Shown here: in pieces, positions 10,846 through 22,489 of the stretch
Numbering within the stretch: position 1 is the first letter of the stretch
How the letters are laid out: every line of letters starts with the position of its first letter
Assembly (NCBI GenBank): GCA_032622095.1
Contig: CP136061.1
Location: 95,725,345 to 95,789,344, forward strand
Source of the DNA: Siphonodentalium dalli
Taxonomy: Eukaryota; Mollusca; Scaphopoda; Gadilida; Siphonodentaliidae
Reading direction: 5' to 3'
Length of the DNA: 64,000 nucleotides
The notes under the pieces: model-generated
Database searches by the model: none
The model's input: only the letters and a program-made list of their open reading frames with translations
What the model was told of the DNA's origin: nothing
Translations under genes and position numbers: made by a program

Positions 10846-11890
10846 TTTGGCTCATATAATAAATTCAACCATACACACTGGGTAATTTCCTAATGTTTTT
10901 TAAATTTATTAAAACAAATGAGAAAACAGTTACCGGCAACAATCGACCAGTTACCATATTAATCTTAGTCACAAAAGTCTTGGAGAAAGTGGTATATGAC
11001 AAAAAGCTATTGATGCAAATTGATAAAAATCGCCAGCATATATAAAGCGTACACACTGATGAAGACTAATCAAGTAATTCCTAGTAAGAAACAATCCTGG
11101 AACTCTGTGAGAAAACATCCGACCACATATATACCTATAGCAAACAATCTGGGTATGATGCGACAAAAGAGCACAGTTCGCTGATTCAAGCACTGAGAAG
11201 CTTCTGAAGCTAATCTTAATTTACGGTCATTAACTCCATTGGACAAACACTGGCAGTGTCCCCAACCGAGATACTTATAATAAAGTGGACACACGCAGTT
11301 CATTGAATATAGCAGTAACAAGCGTTTGATGCACAATAATGATAATAAAATCGATGGCATCAATAAAAAGCATACTAATCATGCATAAAACCCATCTTCC
11401 ATTTTTAAAAAATAGGACAGATGAGTACATACTCGTACAGTGTAAGTATTAATTACATAGGGGCGTGCCTCTGACGAAGAATTACCCTTCATATGACAGT
11501 TCTATGTAAATGGAGTCGAAACTTTGCGGAAACCAACAAACAGCGTGCAATTTGGTGATGCGCTTATATTTCACGTCTAAAACCTCTGAAGTAAACTGAG
11601 GTGTTGAGTATTCAATCACATTTTCACTATACAAAATAGTTATTACAACATGATTTACCTTACACGTTTTTCGGGGTTTTCAACGGGATCAACACTGATA
11701 TTATTTGAATGATATCATTGAGAAAGAAATGGACACATGTTACTAATCTGGTAATGGACACATGTTACTGATCTGGTAATGGATACATGTTACTGATCTG
11801 GTATGGCCCTTATAGCTATCCAGAATGATTTTGAAACCGTTGATCACTGAAAACTCCTTGCCAAATTACACGCCATATGTTTTAATAACA
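10845..11890 (+). pseudogene. CR1-like ORF2 fragment, joined to family W sequence
   Basis: From LAHIINSTIHTG (10850-10890) the sequence follows the CR1-like copy at 8186-8310, with TVTGNNRPVTILILVTKVLE at about 10928-10987. A later segment at 11640-11885 matches 8820-9010 (ATCAACACT-ATTATTTGAATGATATC and the degraded 'FETVDH' RT motif). The section between about 11000 and 11630 could not be assigned. Stops and frameshifts abound. Confidence 0.65.
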
Positions 11891-11914
11891 AAAAACACTG
11901 CAAACAAATTCCAC

Positions 11915-12035
11915 TTCGCCCCACGTGTATAGACTCAGTAATGTGATTGAATTCAATGGCGAAACCCTTCGAGACCCAGCCAATATTGTAGCAGCTTGGC
12001 CGTCATATTTCGAACATCTTTACACCCCATCGAAC
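11915..12035 (+). pseudogene. Family W ORF2 linker fragment
   Basis: The frame reads IEFNGETLRDPANIVAAW then YFEHLYTP. It parallels MKFDEVPTRDPVEINSGW and YFAELYTP in the family W copy at about 32110-32170, and LFNGIMCRDPSHISQGW and YFSELYK at about 60400-60470. This is the segment between endonuclease and RT. The middle of the endonuclease is missing between this piece and the one at 10690. Confidence 0.75.
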
Positions 12036-12112
12036 ATCTTTACACCCCATCGAACATCTTTACACCCCATCGAACATCTTTACACCCCATCGAACATCTT
12101 TACACCCAGACA
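12011..12112 (+). repeat. 20-bp tandem repeat, about five copies
   Basis: The unit GAACATCTTTACACCCCATC is repeated about five times almost without change. It appears to have expanded from the family W linker codons for HLYTPSN, so the array arose inside the dead retrotransposon. Confidence 0.9.
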
Positions 12113-12171
12113 ACCACGACGATCCTGAGTTCGAGCATATACCATACAAATGCGACTCGCGTCCTTATTAA

Positions 12172-12490
12172 CCCTTTACCCAACAGAAGGGCCCTGTGCC
12201 AATGCATTGTCTTATATATAAGAGAATGCATTGGCTTAACACATTAAAAATTATAAAATTGTTAAAGAATGTAAGAAAAAATGGTAAAAAGTGTTAAAAA
12301 AAGGCCAATGCATTCTCTTATATATAAGAGAATGCATTGGCACAGGGCATAACTGTAACTATCACAATGTGGTCAAGGAGCCGGTTCCAATGATATCCAT
12401 ATTTGTATGGTTCTATTGAGACAGACCGAAGATATTTTAGGCTGTTGAAGCTTTATTTGGCCGGTTTTGGCCGGTTTGTTGGGTAAAGGG
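12172..12490 (+). mobile_element. TTAA MITE (piggyBac-like), copy 1
   Basis: Terminal inverted repeats CCCTTTACCCAACA and TGTTGGGTAAAGGG are flanked by TTAA at 12168-12171 and 12491-12494. Inside is a palindromic module bounded by GCCCTGTGCCAATGCATT and its inverse (12190-12349). The TTAA target and CCCTTT- ends resemble piggyBac-type elements. It is non-coding and in opposite orientation to copy 2 at 23941. Confidence 0.85.
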
Positions 12491-12651
12491 TTAAATCACA
12501 AAAAAATCGCATTAATAATGAGCTGTTTCATAAAAATCCACACAGCAACAAGAGAAAAACATTACTCAATTTAATAAGGGATGTGCTTTTTGTATTGGAT
12601 AAATCATCTCAACGAGTCTTCAGGATTGAAAAGGGTGGTGTGTGTCTTGTT

Positions 12652-13301
12652 TGATTGATTGATTGATTGATTGATTTATTTTTGATATAAAGATATACAT
12701 GTATATTGTTTTAACAGGTTACAAATATAATGAATTACAAGCAAATAAAAAGGAGCTTTTAACATAATTTCAGTTGTTAGGCTATATAAGAAATCACAAA
12801 TTTTGAAGCAAAAATGAGGCTGTAAAGAAGTCAAAGTGAATACCAATGGTATGATGGCTGAAATTTAGAAAAATCGTAGAGTACATGCACGGCTAGATAT
12901 CGGGGATGGCACAAAAAGCACTCGAAGGCTTAATTCCATTGTGGTCCCCTGATATGCTACCGGTCACGAGGCAGACAATATAGTTACTAAGAAATTCTCC
13001 ATTTTAATACTAAAAAATAATGGTAATGACATCAATGTTAATATGTTAGTATTATACATTGATAATGCCATCATCAATATGGATAATATAATTTATCATC
13101 AAAAGTGCGTACATTTACAAGTAATCTTATGATTGTGAATATGTTTATTTTAAAAGAAATGTTCTTTTCACCGACCAGGTGGATGAGACGCCTGGCAGAT
13201 CCATTTTACATAACAAGTCTGTCAATGGTCCCACTCACCGGGTCTATGAATACTGACAGAGATGAGTAATTGATTGGCATTTTTTTTGTCACAGTTTCAA
13301 T
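12652..13301 (-). other. 3' untranslated region and (ATCA)n tail of the CR1-like element
   Basis: About 650 bp follow the ORF2 stop and end in six or so TCAA/ATCA tetranucleotides rather than poly(A). Short tandem tails of this kind are usual for CR1/L2-type elements. Confidence 0.6.
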
Positions 13302-15770
13302 TCAGTAGTACAGAAAGGGATCTTCCTCTCGGTCCTTCAGTTTAGATAAGAGATGTTTTTTTATGCAAAATATCCGGTACTTGATGTCAATGGGTAGATG
13401 TACAGTTTTGTCAATTCTATTCCAGAGTCTTATTCCTGTGTAGAAAAAAGACTTTTCCCCATAACAACTTACATGAGGGAGGATGAATTTCAGTTTACCT
13501 GACTGGGTTTCAGATTGATCAGCCTCATTGTCCGAAACATTTATATCCCCTTCTTTATTTGATCGTTTGAAATGTTCATTAAAATATACTGGGGCTTGCT
13601 TATCTGAGATCTTCATAACCATTGTCAATTTCCTAAAGTTAACTCTTTCACATACCGGCAGCCAATATACTTTTAGAAATTCCGAATAGCCAATATGTGT
13701 CCTACAATTTAGATCTAAAATGTATCTTACTAGCCTATTCTGGGTTGCTTGTAATCGGATCTTTGTTCTCTGTGTTAGACTAGTGTACCAAAAGCTTGAA
13801 CTATAGTCAAAATGACATTGAATGAGGGCCAAGGATAGAGTTATTTTGCAGTATTGGTTCAGGTAAGATGCCTTTCTGTACAAGAATTTCAACTTAGAGT
13901 TTGCCTTCTGCAATATGTGTGCTGCCATTAGCTCACCATTAAGATGGTGGTCTAAAATGGCCCCGAGATATGTTACGGAGTCACCGGATCTGATGGTCAC
14001 GCCATCACAGCAAACACTCAGCTGGGATTTATTTTTCAATTTATGTGGTGATCCGAAAAGAATTGATTCTGTTTTTCCCAGGTGTAAAGATAGTTTATTA
14101 TCCACCAGCCAAGCGCTCAGTTTGCTCAGTTCTACGCTGAGAGTTTGTTCAATGATGTGCACATCAGATCCAGAGACAATAAGAGTCATCTGCATATATG
14201 AGGAGTTGGCAATACACAGCCATGGAAGCATCGTTAACATACAGTAAAAACAGTAGAGGACCTAAAATCTACCCCTGGGGTACGCCACAGGAAATATCTT
14301 CAAAATCGGATAATGTACCATTTACATCAACAGCTTGGGATCTCCCATTCAGGTAGCTGTGAAACCAAAGAAGTGCGCTTTCATCCAAACCGATAACCTT
14401 AAGTTTTTGCAATAAAATTTCATGATCCACTGTATCAAAAGCCTTTTGAAGGTCTATCAGGACCATACCTGTAAGGCTACCCTTGTCCATCTCACTACGA
14501 ATTTTATCTGTGAGGTATAACAGACATGTGTCTGTTGAAAACCCTGACCTAAAACCAGATTGATAGCCATATAATAAATTTAGTTTTTGTAAATATTCCT
14601 CAAGTTGTATGTATACAATTCTTTCTATTATTTTTTAGGCTAAATTCAGTACGGAGACAGGTCTGTAATTTCCAGGCTGTGTCTTCTCCCCCTTCTTATC
14701 GATTGGTACGACCCTAGCTCTTTTGAGCTCTTCTGGGACATGCCCATTGTGAATAGAAAGATTCACTATATGGGTGAGTGGATTAAAACAGCAGCACCAT
14801 CCTTCAAAAACCTTGCCGGTATCCCATCGGGGCCCGTGGCTTTGGATGAGCACAGACTTTCTAGTATCTTATGAACTTCATCTTCATCAACAACATGGAG
14901 TTTAAGTTTGTTGATGGGATCTACTTTGCTTCTATAGTAGTTAACAAGAGTCAAGTTGTTGAAGATACCAGGAGCCTTTGGGAGTTTATTCAGAAGATTA
15001 GATGCTATATTGCAAAAGAAATTATTGAATTCTTTAGCAATGATCACTGCATTAAAGCAAACTTCTTCATTGATCTTTAGAGCATAGTTTTAGTTTTGTT
15101 ACTGGTTTTTTTATGGACAACCAAGTTTTTTCAATGATTTCCATAGCTCTTTAGGTCTGTTTCTATTTGCATCTAATTGTTTGGTAAAATATGTTAACTT
15201 TGCATCCCGTATCATATGTTGGGCTTTATTTCTCAGGTTTTTATAAGACTCTAAGTCAGTAATTTCTTTTGACTTTCTGTATTTATGAAGCATTAAGTTT
15301 CTATTTTTAATAGTTGTTGGAATGTCTGAGCTCATCCATTCCTCGGTACCCCCTTTATCCTACCATCTTTCATAGGTGAAATATCATTTATCACGGATAG
15401 CAGATTCTTTTTAAAGAGAAGCCAGGCCTGTGTAACATCATTACAACAAATGACTTCCATCCAGTCCACCTGTGTTTGCAGTTTATCACAGAAATCTGAA
15501 ATTGAGTAGTTCTTGAGACTACGAGTTTTTACTGTGTTATGCTCATATGATCTTGCTTTAGTCTTCTTTCTATTGCAAAAAATCATGCTATGATCACTCA
15601 GGCCAATGTCAATGACACCGGACTGTGTGATCATAGAAGGATCTGAGGCGAAAATTAAGTCAATGAGTGAGGAAGAGTTTTGACTAATTCTGGTAAAGTC
15701 TTTTATTAATTGACTGAGGCTAAAAAGCCTTTTGATAGTATCAACTTTCTTATGAAGGAAACTGTGAGTT
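13302..15770 (-). pseudogene. CR1-like ORF2, 3' part: endonuclease end, RT, C-terminal domain
   Basis: Motifs in order on the minus strand: GLSDHSMIFC (endonuclease end, 15600); a linker with KELWKSLKKLG (15150); SSKATGPDGIPARFLKDG (14800); VVPIDKKGEKTQPGNYRPVSVL (14650-14720); MVLIDLQKAFDTVDH (about 14420-14465, with the first catalytic Asp); and SCGVPQG (14270). A TAG stop comes directly after GVPQG, then ILGPLLFLLYVND continues. The catalytic YADD box is intact at 14185-14196 but in another frame from the C-terminal frame 14240-13302, so a frameshift lies just after it. The C-terminal part (TQRTKIRLQATQNRLVRYIL, IRLWNRIDKTV) is typical of CR1-like proteins. The stop and frameshifts show it is not functional. 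Confidence 0.85.
15766..15770. repeat. 5-bp target-site duplication, left
   Basis: GAGTT here and at 19665-19669 flank the inverted-repeat element. Removing the element plus one copy restores an uninterrupted endonuclease frame (…NKSTHSFLHKK…) in the CR1-like host. Confidence 0.9.
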
Positions 15771-15845
15771 CACGCCCGATAACCCTATAGGCTGGTGGCT
15801 GTGGGTAGGCATATTGCTGTAGTGATATTGCGTGGCGGGTTTCTC
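15771..15845 (+). repeat. Left terminal inverted repeat
   Basis: This TIR contains GGCTGGTGGCTGTGGGTA and GTAGTGATATTGCGTGGCGG. Compared with the right end it differs by a few substitutions and a short indel. Confidence 0.9.
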
Positions 15846-18028
15846 AACCAAGGTATGTTTTAGATTATAATTGATCAAATACGCTGTAAAAGGTCAGATT
15901 TTGTTATCACGTCAGATGCAGTAATGTCTGATTTATAAGTTGAACCTCTTGTTAACTATTTGGCATTGTAGAATACGTTGTTTGAAGACAAAATATCTCG
16001 GATTTTGTCGACTTTTTCAAATTTTCAAAGTAAACAGACTCCCAAATTTGCTCAGCATGTCGATTTATAAGTTATTTTCGTGGATACATGTGGTATAGTA
16101 TCTCAGTGACAAGACAAACATGACTACGAACTCAAATAATGCATTTTTCAGTTAAAAAAAGCTATTTGACATACTGTCCCGTCAATATTTTGTGGTAGGC
16201 ATATTGAATAGCCAAACACCGAGAGGATAGACATATGGCAAACACAGATACGCATGTAGCACAATGATCAATAGTGGTTTTAGTCTGAGAAAAACGCTTT
16301 TGTGATGCTATATTATTCACAGTGTTGTAAATTCACATCGTCAATGAGTCAGGAAACATACACTACTTATTTCCAAGAACTAAATACTGGCAGTTGTAAT
16401 GTAAACGTTTTAACTGTGACAAACTTGCAAAATGGGGTTTTAATTGAAAATGGGGAAAGTATAGCCCAAACTATTCAGCATATTTAAATGTAAAAAAAAT
16501 GAGCCATGCCATGCAGTTTTCAGGCTGAATGGTCATGGTCCACTACATATAGATAATATAACTACCATTTATAGCCGGTTTTGTTTTTGGCGTTCTGCGA
16601 AAGAATGGCGTTCATATATTTGTTTTTTTCTCTTCGACCAGAACGATTCATGTTTACGCCGGTTTATGGAATATAAACCGCACACAAATAAATAACAGCA
16701 TACGATGCTATTAACAACAATTCAATGTCCCGCCAATGCTAATGTAGCTAAAAGTTATACATAATTTTATGTGGTATCAATATAGGTAAAGACATTGGGC
16801 TCAGAGAAATATCAGGTGCGAAAATTATGGTACGCTAGAACCTGTCTAGCTAGAGCATACATATAGTGGACCTGGACCATGACCCAGTTATGCCGCATAT
16901 ACATAAACAGGAGCACCGAGCAATAATACAAATGTGTGTGGGCCGTTAACTTAATTGACCCTACCGCAATTAGCTGTGTGAGCCAATGAGATAATTGCAT
17001 TATACAGCTTGGAGCAATGGTCCCTTCTGCGAACAGGCGGTTAGACAAAAAGACTCATTTTACCGGCTTACTCTATGTCGCTTTGATTTTGTTTTGTATA
17101 AAAGAGTATTGGTTTCATGTAAGTTGACACAATATAATAATATAACAGTAACAGAATGCGAAAGCTTCGACCTATGGGCTTTTTGGATTAGTAAATTATG
17201 AAGGTTGGACATGTCACGCTGAGCTAGAGAAGTGACAACTGGAAATATGATGAGGGGATTAGGAAGTGCTAGATAAGCTTATTAGTTAAAACTATCAAAT
17301 CAAACTATGTACACATTTGAGATAATGGACCACATAGTGTTGTAATATCCAAGGGATGATTTGTTGGGGAAAGAGGGACACTAAAATGGCCAAAGTATAT
17401 GACAGCACCTGTTAAATTCACCTGTTGTCGATTAATACAGGCTGATTAGGGGGCCTCTTCCTGATAGCTTTCGGATTTGTGAAAGTAATGAAAAATAATT
17501 TCTCAATATACTGAAACATGTTTGTTCTATACGCGTAATGTGCCAATTATGAAGATTATTAATTGTTATTATAACATTATTTTTTAATTTAAATGTCTTT
17601 ATTAATTCCTTAGATATATAAGTCACGTTTTTACATAGCCCATACACACCCACGTGGCAGAGACAAGGGCGTTCTTTTTGTCTGAAATAAAAGGATTATT
17701 ATATATTGTACAGATGTTGTTCCATAACGCCCTTCTTGGTAATAGGGTGGTCTGCTCTACGTCATTTGAAAATTGAAAATGATTACAAGTTACAACACAC
17801 AGAGGCTCCACACACACGGCAAACAGTCCCTACATTATTCTAGGACATATATAAACACTATATTGCAATATATGCCGTATGTATTGGAACCTATGTCTAT
17901 GGAATTGCATACAAGTCCTCTAATTTTTATCGAAATAGGGAAATTGTATGGTACACCATCGATAAATTGATAGATCGTGTGTCTCAGGCTATTGTGAAGA
18001 GATATATTATAATAACATTAAATATTTA

Positions 18029-18391
18029 TTATGTGTTACATATCCAGCTTGGCAAGAACAGTGAATATCCGAAATTTTTCGAACAATTTATCTCAAAATC
18101 CACGCCATGTGTAGGTTCATTTTTCATCATGCTTCGGTGGTAATTTGCCCCAATAAAGAGCTTGTCGTCGCAAATAAACATTGAAACTGAATGTATGTAG
18201 CCTTCACTAAAGTACTTGTATTCTTGTTGTCGCGATTTCAATGAAGTACAAGTCGAATTGAAGAAAAATCCAGCTGCGAATTCATTCTGGTGGTAAGTCC
18301 ACCAAATTTGAAACACGTCGTTCTTGTTATTACGCCACACCGTGGTGTTGCTTGGTACGCATTCATATTCTGTGGTCGATCGATAATCCAC
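18029..18391 (-). CDS. Unrecognised 120-codon open frame inside the transposon
   Basis: This is one of the longest open frames within the 3.9-kb element. It has several Cys (CVPSNTT, NSTCTSL, MFICDD, INCSKN, WICN) and possible N-glycosylation sites (NTT, NST, NCS), a composition that could fit an extracellular protein piece. I do not recognise a family. It may be a captured host exon or simply chance; nothing upstream resembles a promoter or splice site that would decide the matter. Confidence 0.25.
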   Translation of the reverse strand: MDYRSTTEYECVPSNTTVWRNNKNDVFQIWWTYHQNEFAAGFFFNSTCTSLKSRQQEYKYFSEGYIHSVSMFICDDKLFIGANYHRSMMKNEPTHGVDFEINCSKNFGYSLFLPSWICNT

Positions 18392-19589
18392 TGGGCGACT
18401 GTATTATTATGGTTATTTCGTACTGAGTATAAATCGTACCGATAGAGTCACGATAGTACAATAAAGATTAGCACACGTGTTTACGTCACCGGTGTACTTG
18501 TGGGGGCATGTTTCTATTATGAAGGTTCGCTATCCCGAAGGTCCGCTATTCCGAAGGTTTTTGTTATTTTTAGGTTAATTCTATATTCTAAAGTATTGAG
18601 ACTCATCTGAGAGGGTTCATTATCACAAAGATTCTTTTTACGGAGTGTGCGCTCACATCCGAACTGATCCTGCGCGCATACCGATACAGATACAGGTATG
18701 CGTATTCAACACGTATACAATACGGAAAACGTCGACGTCACGAGTCACAAATTACGTCAACTTTATCTTTTGAACAAGAACTACAAACTTTATTAATAAA
18801 GTCGCCTATCAGTTTGATAAAAATGGCTATAAATTACGGCAGAAACGAATCAATAAACGCTAAATCTCGATGTTGAATAGTTCTAGTGGGTGTGTAATAA
18901 AACACAACCACACATTATGTGTGCGTGGTGAGAAAATTGAATTATGCTGCAAGTTACAACTCGCGCCCCATCGTTGTAACGTTGTAACATTCCGCGTAAC
19001 AAACTCATGCGTTACTTTTCACGTCATGCACACATATGTGTGGTTCTGTCTATTGTATATGAATGAATAATCATTCCAGAGTGTATTTATTAAAGAATAT
19101 ATGCCAGAAGTTGCATATTGTTGGCTTTAAAGTGCTAAATTGGAGCTTGGTCAATATTTGCCACGTGCCTATCAACAATGCCACTTGCCTATCATAACAA
19201 GTTTGTGCTTTGCCATGAGCCTATCTGCGGAGGCAATATGCCTGTCATAAATTTGTGATATGACACTCAGGAAAATCGATATATTTCCACGAAAAATATG
19301 TCTTTTATTGTGGATTTTGGTTTCATTGTATCAATGGAATGTGCATCTAGTGACATGTGTACATGAAGCCTACATATCGAGATTTCTACCATTTATATTA
19401 GGTAGTTTCTTTGATAAACGACAAAAACCGGTTGTAAAATTCGACAAATTAAGTAATAAAAAATATATCTAAAGTCACACGACTATCACAAATGGTGTAT
19501 GAATACACCATTCATGGTCCTATCTAATGCCATAAGCGTTCTCGCCGGGTGGATTCCAGAATTTATGATTTTCCTCAATTTCTGAGCAC

Positions 19590-19664
19590 ACGTGTGAAAA
19601 CCGCCACACAATATCACTACATATGCATACCCACAGCCACCAGCCTATAGGGTTATCGGGCATG
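19590..19664 (-). repeat. Right terminal inverted repeat
   Basis: Reverse complement of the left TIR, ending GGGTTATCGGGCATG at 19664 and followed directly by the second GAGTT. Confidence 0.9.
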
Positions 19665-20228
19665 GAGTTGACTTGTTTGAGACGTCAACGTTAAAATCAC
19701 CCAAAAGAATTACCTCAGAATCTATGAAGTCTATTTCGAGGCCAAGCTTCTCTAGTTTATCAAAGAAATCATACTGTCTTGGTGGGCGATACCCTACCCC
19801 AATCAATAAGGGTTTACTCTTGGGGAAAAGTATGTCTACCCAGCATGCTTCTATACCCTCTGTGGTTAGGCTATATCTAACATTAAAATTTAAAGAATCA
19901 TGTATATAGAGACATACACCTCCGCCTTGTCTATTACGGTCTTTACGAATGACAGAATATTTATCAATCTTGATTTCAGAATTTGTTACAGATGGATCTA
20001 AAACCAGTTTTCAGAAAATGCCAAAATTTGTGCCTTTGATTCTTCCGCAAAATATCGGAGTTCGTCGATATTATGTAAAATACTGCGGCAATTAAGATGA
20101 ATCACTTTAAGACCATTTGATTTGAAAATATCATATGACATGTCATGCAAATTGATGTTGATAGATTCGTTTGCGTCAATGAGTGTTTCCGACTGCAAGT
20201 CAATGACATCTTCATCTTCATTCGTCAA
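19665..20228 (-). pseudogene. CR1-like ORF2, 5' part: endonuclease N-terminal half
   Basis: The minus-strand frames give GLKVIHLNCRSILHNIDEL and AQILAFSENWF (20110-19998). After a frameshift come DRNRQGGGVCLYI (about 19910-19950), GVGYRPPRQYDFF (about 19760) and ILLGDFNVDVSNKST (about 19672). These are EEP endonuclease motifs in order: N at the start, E in SENW, the GGG strand, and GDFN. The last joins across the 3.9-kb insertion to the 15770-13302 part. At least one frameshift lies near 19990. Confidence 0.85.
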
Positions 20229-20239
20229 CAGTTTAGACC

Positions 20240-20400
20240 GGGTAGTTCTTTAAACAAACACGGAGTGCAGCGAAAGTTCAGGTCTTCGAGGAACTCTTGA
20301 TAGTGGTGGTACTTCGTATTGTTTATTCCACAGCATATTGTGTGCGTCCAGATTCCGCATCCATCACAGTCAACGGCTTTACTTGATTTTATAACGCCTT
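20240..20400 (-). pseudogene. PHD-like zinc-finger segment of the CR1-like element
   Basis: The minus-strand frame reads VDCDGCGIWTHTICCGI, then FLEDLNFRCTPCLFKELPG. The C-x2-C, W-x-H-x2-C and C-x2-C spacing is that of a PHD/RING-like zinc finger, as found in ORF1 or N-terminal regions of some CR1-clade elements. A stop follows (ELPGLNC-stop) just before the endonuclease frame begins. It may be the end of an ORF1. Confidence 0.6.
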
Positions 20401-20425
20401 TTGGAAGTTATTAAAGGCATAGATG

Positions 20426-20434
20426 GCCTCGTTA
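20426..20434. repeat. 9-bp target-site duplication, left
   Basis: GCCTCGTTA is repeated exactly at 21369-21377 on the other side of the element. Confidence 0.92.
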
Positions 20435-21368
20435 TAGTCCAAGTCATCTCGTACTAAAACCAGCTAAGATATTGGGTTGGCTAGATGCTGGATTTTAGTC
20501 CGAGGTCGTCCCGTATGGTCTCTTATGACACGAATTAAGCGTTAATGACCCGCTCAAATAAAACCACAATTATATGAAATAAAATATCACAATTGCGACA
20601 ATAAACGGATATTTTCCGCAGAAGACATGCTATTTGATCTGAAACCCACATCGGTTGTGAATTGAAAGCGGTAATTTAATGTGAAAAGAGACAATTACCG
20701 CACTGTTTACAAATTTTTTAAAGTATGCGAACTCAGTTGACCTCGCGAGCTGTGTTCGGCATTTTCCGTTGTAAATATTCCGTAGATTTTCGACTAACCA
20801 CGCAAATTACGATGAATTCTCCATTGTAATCGTAATTATGTGTGTCAATAAATAAAAAATAAATAGATTAAGTAAACATTGAAGATATAAATGTAATACA
20901 TTAAATAAATTACGGGAATTACAACCCTCTCAAAGCACATAGGAAACTGGACTTTGGGGCGATCGGTTTTCGCCATTTTGTTCGGAAAACACTGCGCTAT
21001 ATATAGAAATGGAAACTAGTATACCCAAAACAAACTCCGGATTATGCCGAAGTTATTCGGACCACTTCGGCTTTCAGTTAAAACGTAAACAAACAGAGAA
21101 AAAAAGCGATGTTTGTGGCAATCAACCGGAATATTCTATGTGTAATTTAACATTAAAGTTAGATTATTATACACCATTATGACCATAAGATGTCACTCTT
21201 TCCGATGTATATAGCATCACGTATTGATTTGCTAGGTAAATCGAGTAAAATACACAACAAATACCCGCCACAAACCTTGGGCGTAAGTCGTGTCATAAGA
21301 GACCATACGGGACGACATCTAGCCAACCCAATATCTTAGCTGGTTTTAGTACGAGAAGACTTGGACTA
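20435..21368 (-). mobile_element. Mutator-like non-autonomous element, copy 1 (934 bp)
   Basis: Ends TAGTCCAAGTCATCTCGTAC and its near-perfect inverse GTACGAGAAGACTTGGACTA open TIRs of about 45 bp that then degrade, flanked by an exact 9-bp duplication. Nine-base duplications with long TIRs point to Mutator-like elements. The interior lacks a transposase and matches copy 2 (25156-26318) in reverse orientation. Confidence 0.88.
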
Positions 21369-21377
21369 GCCTCGTTA

Positions 21378-22489
21378 TAGCTTATAACTTACAAATAACA
21401 GTAACTGTTACCAAATTGTGATAAAATCCTCAAGAATATACTAATAGTATAGTATAATGGTAGCATGAGTGTGATATATATTATCCACAAAACAGATTTT
21501 ATGTGAATCGAGCGTTTCTTTATATACAGCACGTAAATAGTGAGCGATAAGGAAAACACTGAACATCGTGGATGTTTATTAAGGAGAGTGATTCGCGGTG
21601 ATCCACTCAACACCGAAATCTTGAGACGCGAGGATTAGCAAGCGCTTTACCGGTATGTTGTACAGTTCACTTAGTTGGGTCTCCCGGTGTTGAGTGTTTT
21701 GAATATTGCATACTCATTACGTACTGGTTGTTTACATAACGTGGCGTTCGTTTACATAACTTGACAATAACATGCAATTTACGCTATATTTATAATTGGT
21801 ATAAGAACAAAATGTGTCTATAATATACTATTCTTTCTGTTATGGTGGCGTTAACGGTTGTGACTATTTTAACAGCAATACACACCGCCAAACGCTTACC
21901 ATATCTTTAACTATATTTCCGACTGAAAAAAAAAACAGTGACACTACAACGTTGTTATGTATTCTCAATGACATGTGAAACAATTCATCAAGAATTAATT
22001 TGTGTTTGTGCAAATTTCGCAACGTGCCAATGCTATATTGTTATAATTCGGATTTCTGATTGAATTGTAAGTGGATGTGGATCACATAACATTCAGAATT
22101 ATAGTTTACGTATCCGAACTATAATGTTACATCTCCGTACATGGAACATAACGTAATTCCCGACTGAATAAATTTCAATGCTATATTGCTATATATCCAA
22201 GTGGTTCACAAACACACATTTAGACAAATAAGCTGGATTTGACAAACTGCCGCAGTCATTCACTGAAGAAAATGTTATGTCATCGATTCAATGGAATCGG
22301 TTCATCGGAGAGCAACGACTTCCCGAATCTACTGAAGCAGTGCATATCATAATCAGAAATGCAAATTCAAAAATGATCAGCGTAGGTCTTCTACCGTTTC
22401 TGACAAGATGTTGGAATGTTATTTCTCTATTCATGACAGGGACATTGTTAAACAATGACGGTGGTTTAACATTGTTAAACAACGGCGAT
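21378..22489. other. Intergenic, no feature recognised
   Basis: No coding frame, RNA or repeat partner was recognised, apart from a small AACATTGTTAAACAA direct repeat near 22440-22485. Confidence 0.5.

Larger units (their letters stand above)
15771..19664. mobile_element. 3.9-kb non-autonomous DNA transposon with ~75-bp TIRs and 5-bp TSD
   Basis: The left end CACGCCCGATAACCCTATAG is mirrored by the right end (reverse complement CATGCCCGATAACCCTATAG), and the similarity runs for about 75 bp. The element splits a CR1-like endonuclease between GDFNVDVSNKST and HSFLHKK. No transposase was recognised. A 5-bp duplication with CAC-like ends recalls Transib, but the following bases do not match its CACWATG consensus, so the superfamily is unassigned. 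Interior base composition is similar to the surroundings. Confidence 0.85.
12652..20425 (-). mobile_element. CR1-like non-LTR retrotransposon, interrupted
   Basis: Read on the minus strand, this element runs from a PHD-like zinc-finger segment (20400-20240) through endonuclease, RT and C-terminal domains to a 3' tail of ATCA repeats (12652-12675). With the 3.9-kb insertion at 15771-19664 removed, about 3.9 kb of element remain. It carries at least two frameshifts and one stop, so it is inactive. The Mutator-like element at 20435 lies directly at its 5' edge. Confidence 0.8.

Noticed and set aside
15771-19664. Assignment to Transib on the basis of the 5-bp duplication
   Set aside because: The termini read CACGCCCGATAAC and do not match the CACWATG consensus, and no transposase was seen.
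19998-21613. A separate short gene at 21389-21613
   Set aside because: It is a short hydrophobic frame without family resemblance. It lies beyond the 9-bp duplication of the Mutator-like element and has no supporting signal.
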